From JAYVJM01 sp043769275 (GTDB lineage: Bacteria > Pseudomonadota > Gammaproteobacteria > Pseudomonadales > UBA7239): 7,955 nucleotides of DNA. The notes under the pieces are model-generated. The model was not told the origin of the DNA and did no database searches. It saw only the letters and a list, made by a program, of their open reading frames with translations. The position numbers and the translations under genes were made by a program. Shown here one piece after another: positions 4,698-7,955 of the stretch (position 1 is its first letter; each line of letters opens with the position of its first letter). Location: contig JAYVJM010000048.1 of NCBI GenBank assembly GCA_043769275.1, forward strand, positions 1-7,955, given 5' to 3'.

Positions 4698-6611
4698 TTA
4701 TTTGTCTTTGACTTCCTCAAATTCAGCGTCCATTACATCGTCGCCGCCCGTGTGTTTTTGCTCGTCTGCGTGTGCGCTTGAGCCTTGTTGGGCTGTATCT
4801 GCATACATTTTTTGTGCCAGTGTACCAGAGAGCTCCGAAAGTTTTTGTGTGGTCGCTTCAATGCGGTTTTTGTCGTCGGCCTTGATTGCTTCCGCCACAT
4901 CATTTAGTGCGCTTTCAATCGCGGCTTTTTCTTCTGCGCTGGCTTTATCACCCGCTTCTGCAAGCGTTTTGCGTGTGCTATGCACTAAGCCGTCGGCCAT
5001 ATTGCGTACCGTCACCAGCTCTTCAAATTGCTTGTCGGCTTCGGCGTTGGTTTCAGCGTCGCGCACCATTTGCTGGATTTCAGCATCGCTTAAACCGCTT
5101 GATGCTTTAATCACAATCGATTGTTTTTTCCCTGTCGCCTTGTCGGCTGCACTCACGTTTAAGATGCCGTTAGCGTCGATGTCGAACGTCACTTCGATTT
5201 GTGGCATGCCGCGTGGCGCAGGCGGAATATCGGACAGATCAAAGCGTCCAAGGGATTTGTTTTGCGAGGCTTGCTTGCGCTCGCCTTGCACCACGTGAAT
5301 GGTCACGGCCGCTTGATTGTCGTCTGCTGTAGAGAAAATTTGCGATTTTTTAGTGGGGATCGTGGTGTTTTTTTCGATCAAGGGTGTGGCAATGCCGCCC
5401 ATGGTTTCAATGCCTAAAGACAGTGGCGTGACATCCAGCAACAGCACATCTTTCACGTCGCCTGACAACACCGCGCCCTGGAACGCTGCGCCAATGGCTA
5501 CAGCCTCATCAGGATTCACGTCTTTGCGCGGCTCTTTGCCAAAAAACTCGGCCACTTTCTTCTGCACCAGCGGCATGCGTGTTTGGCCGCCTACTAGAAT
5601 TACGTCTTCGATGTCTGAGACTTTTAGTTCGGCATCTTGCAGGGCTGTTTTGAGTGGACCCATTGAGCGATCCACTAACCCTTCCACCAGCGACTCCAGT
5701 TTGGCGCGCGATAGCTTCACGACCAAATGCTTGGGGCCGGTTTGATCGGCGGTGATGTAAGGCAGGTTAACTTCGGTTTGCTGTGCAGACGAAAGCTCAA
5801 TTTTCGCTTTTTCAGCCGCTTCTTTCAGCCGCTGCATGGCGAGCGGGTCGCCTTTCAGGTTGACGCTATTGGTTTTTTTAAACTCTTCAGCCAGATAGTC
5901 AATCAGCGTTAAATCAAAATCTTCACCACCCAAGAATGTGTCGCCGTTGGTAGACAGCACCTCAAATTGGTGTTCGCCGTCGACTTCAGCAATTTCAATG
6001 ATGGAAATATCAAAGGTGCCGCCGCCCAAGTCGTACACGGCAATTTTGCGGTCGCCTTCTTTTTTATCCATGCCGAACGCCAGTGCTGCCGCTGTGGGTT
6101 CGTTGATAATGCGTTTCACTTCCAGTCCTGCAATGCGCCCCGCGTCTTTGGTGGCTTGGCGCTGAGAGTCATTGAAGTAGGCGGGTACGGTGATGACGGC
6201 TTCGGTGACGGTTTCGCCAAGATAATCTTCAGCGGTTTTTTTCATTTTTTTCAGCACTTCGGCAGAAATTTGCGGTGGTGCTTTTTTGTCGCCATGCACT
6301 TCTACCCATGCATCGCCATTGTCAGCGGCCACAATTTTGTAGGGTACCATGCTGATGTCTTTTTGAACCACGTCATCTTTAAAGCGGCGGCCAATCAAGC
6401 GTTTGATGGCATACAGTGTGTTGGTTGGGTTGGTAACTGCTTGGCGTTTTGCGCTTTGGCCTACCAGAATTTCGCCGTTGTCGGTGTAGGCAACAATAGA
6501 CGGTGTGGTGCGGTCGCCCTCTGTATTTTCGATAACTTTGACTTTGCCGCCTTCAAGGATCGCCACGCAGGAATTGGTGGTGCCTAAGTCGATGCCGATA
6601 ATCTTGCCCAT
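4698..6611 (-). CDS. dnaK: Molecular chaperone DnaK (Hsp70)
   Basis: DnaK is the ATP-driven Hsp70 chaperone that binds exposed hydrophobic segments of nascent and stress-damaged proteins, cycling with DnaJ and GrpE in the cytoplasm. It has 637 residues, the normal size. The nucleotide-binding domain has IDLGTTNS (7-14), DLGGGTFD (194-201, with the autophosphorylated Thr at 199) and the VILVGGQTRMP motif (337-347). The interdomain linker VLLLDVTPLS (389-398) leads to the substrate-binding domain and helical lid, ending in the EEVKD-type tail. The start is ATG 6611 (MGKIIGIDLG), with GGAG nine bases upstream; the 31 extra codons upstream in frame are not homologous and overlap the promoter leader. 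It lies 169 bp downstream of grpE with its own sigma-32-like promoter. No key residue is missing. Confidence 0.98.
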   Translation of the reverse strand: MGKIIGIDLGTTNSCVAILEGGKVKVIENTEGDRTTPSIVAYTDNGEILVGQSAKRQAVTNPTNTLYAIKRLIGRRFKDDVVQKDISMVPYKIVAADNGDAWVEVHGDKKAPPQISAEVLKKMKKTAEDYLGETVTEAVITVPAYFNDSQRQATKDAGRIAGLEVKRIINEPTAAALAFGMDKKEGDRKIAVYDLGGGTFDISIIEIAEVDGEHQFEVLSTNGDTFLGGEDFDLTLIDYLAEEFKKTNSVNLKGDPLAMQRLKEAAEKAKIELSSAQQTEVNLPYITADQTGPKHLVVKLSRAKLESLVEGLVDRSMGPLKTALQDAELKVSDIEDVILVGGQTRMPLVQKKVAEFFGKEPRKDVNPDEAVAIGAAFQGAVLSGDVKDVLLLDVTPLSLGIETMGGIATPLIEKNTTIPTKKSQIFSTADDNQAAVTIHVVQGERKQASQNKSLGRFDLSDIPPAPRGMPQIEVTFDIDANGILNVSAADKATGKKQSIVIKASSGLSDAEIQQMVRDAETNAEADKQFEELVTVRNMADGLVHSTRKTLAEAGDKASAEEKAAIESALNDVAEAIKADDKNRIEATTQKLSELSGTLAQKMYADTAQQGSSAHADEQKHTGGDDVMDAEFEEVKDK

Positions 6612-6724
6612 AATGTTCTCCGTATCTTTGTGTAAAGCGTGAGGTGAAACGTCGTGCGAAGGCTCTGCGGTGGCCGGTGATGTAACCCGTGGCCGGAGCA
6701 TCATATTGCCGATGTTGAGTGACT

Positions 6725-6752
6725 ATATTGGCGCGCCGTTTCTGATTTCAAG
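6725..6752 (-). promoter_or_regulatory. Sigma-32-type heat-shock promoter for dnaK
   Basis: On the minus strand the -35 element is CTTGAAA (6752-6746), an exact match to the sigma-32 consensus. A 13-base spacer follows, then GCCAATAT (6732-6725), which agrees with CCCCATNT at five of seven defined positions. Transcription would start near 6718 and leave a leader of about 107 bases before dnaK. Consensus and spacing are recalled from E. coli RpoH promoters; activity is inferred. Confidence 0.7.
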
Positions 6753-6780
6753 CCACGACACAAATAAAGTCTTGGATGCC

Positions 6781-7326
6781 CTAGCTTTTTGCGACCGCCA
6801 CCATGGCAGGGCGCAACAGTCGCCCGTGCAAGCTATAGCCTTTTTGCATGACATCAACGACGGAGTTAGGTACGGCTTCAGGGGCGTCCAGCATGACAAT
6901 GGCCTGATGCTGCTCAGGGTTAAAGGTTTCGCCATGTGGGTGAATTAGCACAACGCCCTGTTTTTCCAGTGCGGCTAACAGCGTTTTTAGTGTTAGCTCT
7001 ACGCCTTCACGGTGGGCTGTGTCGTCAAGCGGGATAGCAACGAGCGCACGCTCAAGGTTATCCACCACCGGCAGCAAATCGTTGGCAAAACGCTCCAGCG
7101 CAAATTTGTGGGCTTTTTCTACGTCTTGCTCGGTGCGTCGACGCAGATTCTGCATTTCGGCCTGCGTGCGCAATATTTGTTCGCCAGCCAAGGTTAGTTC
7201 TGATTGCAGTGTTTCTAACTGTGCTTGCAAGGTGGCGGCGATATCCATAGAGCCAAGCGGCTCGTCAGAATGGGTCTCTTGAGCGGTGATGTCTTGTGGC
7301 TCGATGTGGGTGTTTTGTTCAGACAC
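6781..7326 (-). CDS. grpE: Nucleotide exchange factor GrpE
   Basis: GrpE is the homodimeric exchange factor that releases ADP from DnaK and acts as a thermosensor in the Hsp70 cycle. It has 181 residues, slightly shorter than E. coli GrpE (197). After an acidic N-terminus (1-27) comes a long helical coiled-coil region (about 28-95) with AEMQNLRRRTEQDV and the family core FANDLLPVVDNLERAL (80-95). The C-terminal beta domain carries NPEQHQA (136-142) and VMQKGYSLHGRLLRPAMV (159-176), the GrpE signature region. The start is GTG at 7326 (MSEQNTHIE), with GGAGAT eight bases upstream; the ATG at 7368, 14 codons further upstream, falls inside the promoter -10 and is rejected. The next gene, dnaK, is on the same strand. 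Confidence 0.96.
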   Translation of the reverse strand: MSEQNTHIEPQDITAQETHSDEPLGSMDIAATLQAQLETLQSELTLAGEQILRTQAEMQNLRRRTEQDVEKAHKFALERFANDLLPVVDNLERALVAIPLDDTAHREGVELTLKTLLAALEKQGVVLIHPHGETFNPEQHQAIVMLDAPEAVPNSVVDVMQKGYSLHGRLLRPAMVAVAKS

Positions 7327-7366
7327 AGAATATCTCCAGAAAAGTTCGCACCTAAGGCGTGGTTGC

Positions 7367-7393
7367 ATGTGGGCTACGCAGCGCTATTTCAAG
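7367..7393 (-). promoter_or_regulatory. Sigma-32-type heat-shock promoter for grpE
   Basis: On the minus strand CTTGAAA (7393-7387) matches the sigma-32 -35 consensus exactly. A 12-base spacer follows, then GCCCACAT (7374-7367), matching CCCCATNT at five of seven defined positions. The expected start near 7360 gives a leader of about 34 bases before the GTG of grpE. The very similar element before dnaK supports a shared heat-shock control. Confidence 0.75.
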
Positions 7394-7439
7394 GGCTTGG
7401 TGTCATCAATAAGGCAGCCTTTATTGCCGAGCGGGCAAC

Positions 7440-7465
7440 AAAAAGCGCGCCATCAGCGCGCCTTT
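7440..7465 (-). terminator. Rho-independent terminator of the P450 gene
   Basis: In minus-strand RNA the stem GCGCGC (7461-7456) pairs with GCGCGC (7450-7445) around a five-base loop, with A/U pairs extending the base of the stem past one unpaired G, followed by a U5 tract (7444-7440). The stop codon of the P450 remnant (7455-7453) lies in the loop. The terminator separates P450 transcription from the grpE promoter at 7393. Confidence 0.8.
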
Positions 7466-7765
7466 CGCACTCGCACATCTTTCACCGGCGGCACGCTGCC
7501 GGTGAGCGTTCGCCTAGCATTCGCCTCCGGCACATCTCCCAGCAGCTCAAACTCGCACTGCGCCAACAGCACCTCCAGCACAATGCGGAATTCCGCCAGC
7601 GCAAAAAAACGCCCAGGGCAGATATTCGTGCCACCACCAAAAGGCCTGATCGGTGTGGCCACTTTTTTGCCGCGATAGAAAAAATCAGGGTCATTGAGAA
7701 AGCGCTCAGACTGAAATGCGTGCGGCGCGCCGAAAATTTCCGCATCGAGCTGGCTCAGGCGCGAG
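7453..7765 (-). pseudogene. Cytochrome P450, C-terminal remnant cut by IS
   Basis: Cytochromes P450 are heme-thiolate monooxygenases. The open frame enters from the IS boundary at 7765 and encodes about 103 residues before TGA 7455-7453. It contains LDAEIFGAPHAFQSERFLND (the PERF-region motif before the heme loop) and the heme-binding signature FGGGTNICPGRFFA, matching F-x-x-G-x-x-x-C-x-G-R-x-x-A, with CPG supplying the axial Cys thiolate. The I-helix, the ExxR motif and everything N-terminal are missing because the IS630-like element is inserted at TA 7766-7767. No start codon or ribosome-binding site precedes it. The FGGGTNICPGRFFA form recalls CYP7/CYP8-like P450s more than typical soluble bacterial ones, but this is from memory and the substrate is unknown. 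The remnant cannot be an active enzyme. Confidence 0.88.
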
Positions 7766-7767
7766 TA

Positions 7768-7955
7768 TAGCTAATCGCATAAACAACAAGACAGGAATAC
7801 ACTAATCGGATGAGCTACAGTCAAGACCTTAAAAAACGCGTGTTGTTGCATATCAAAAAGGGTAGCGGCAAGACGGAAGCAGCCGCATTATTTTCTGTTG
7901 GACGCAGCACGATCTATAAATGGCTATCTGAACCTGATGATCATCAACCCAGCAA
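7768..7955 (+). mobile_element. IS630-like insertion sequence, right copy (partial)
   Basis: The element starts after the TA at 7766-7767 with the same terminus as the left copy (TAGCTAATCGCATAAAC) and continues out of the window to the right. Over the shared 179 bases (7766-7944) it differs from the left copy at five sites with no indel: two in the noncoding leader and three synonymous sites in the transposase. It interrupts the P450 gene. The two copies are in inverted orientation with transposase genes reading away from the enclosed segment. Confidence 0.8.
7810..7955 (+). CDS. IS630-family-like transposase, N-terminal fragment (runs off window)
   Basis: The first 48 codons are visible from ATG 7810, encoding the same N-terminus as the left copy and continuing three residues further (QPS). 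The helix-turn-helix segment EAAALFSVGRSTIYKWL is intact. The start ATG lies about 42 bases inside the element end. A ribosome-binding site is weak (ATCGG just before the ATG). The catalytic domain is off the window, so intactness is unknown. Confidence 0.75.
   Translation, partial: MSYSQDLKKRVLLHIKKGSGKTEAAALFSVGRSTIYKWLSEPDDHQPS

Noticed and set aside
5967..6587. 206-residue open frame on the plus strand inside dnaK
   Set aside because: It is antisense to conserved dnaK sequence, with composition and lack of motifs expected of a shadow frame. The 208-residue frame at 4672-5298 and the 204-residue frame at 1781-2395 are rejected for the same reason.
7327..7440. CIRCE operator (HrcA site) upstream of grpE
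   Set aside because: No TTAGCACTC-N9-GAGTGCTAA-like inverted repeat is present there or upstream of dnaK; sigma-32-like elements are seen instead.
1..7955. Composite transposon carrying the genes between the two IS copies
   Set aside because: The cargo is a housekeeping grpE-dnaK-dnaJ block and both edges are interrupted resident genes, so two independent insertions (or a later inversion) fit better than a mobile unit.
1..7955. tRNA, rRNA, CRISPR array, toxin-antitoxin or phage genes
   Set aside because: No cloverleaf-like gene, regularly spaced repeats or recognisable proteins of these classes were seen.

Overview
The window looks like a gammaproteobacterial chromosome segment. DnaK is of the usual gammaproteobacterial type (637 residues, C-terminal DAEFEEVKD-like tail), grpE and dnaK each have a sigma-32-like promoter, and there is no sign of hrcA or a CIRCE operator. 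The lineage is inferred from protein character and gene style only; no search was run.

The core is a housekeeping heat-shock block on the minus strand. Reading right to left it holds grpE (7326-6781), dnaK (6611-4698) and dnaJ (4582-3458). They are followed by an orphan GspE/PilB-type secretion or pilus ATPase (3159-1351) and a small exported cupin protein (1269-868). GrpE is the nucleotide exchange factor of DnaK and DnaJ is its co-chaperone, so the first three genes form one complete Hsp70 cycle. The ATPase and the cupin protein share the strand but have no visible functional link to it. The dnaK-dnaJ and dnaJ-gspE gaps each contain a long hairpin-forming inverted repeat.

Both edges are eroded. 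The window begins and ends inside two copies of the same IS630-like insertion sequence, inverted relative to each other, with the transposase genes reading outward. The left copy interrupts nirB (assimilatory nitrite reductase large subunit). The surviving nirB 3' end also carries a frameshifting deletion, and the following nirD has an in-frame TGA. The right copy cuts a cytochrome P450 gene, leaving only its heme-binding C-terminal third or so with its terminator. Accessory metabolic genes have therefore decayed on both sides of an intact chaperone cluster, as expected in a genome with active IS elements and reductive or relaxed selection.

I found no convincing new defence, mobile or biosynthetic system. 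The most interesting local details are the IS-bounded pseudogenes, a 23-bp tandem duplication that gives gspE two ribosome-binding-site/ATG units and a coupled 8-codon leader ORF, the paired sigma-32-type promoters, and a G9 tract at the start of the cupin gene.
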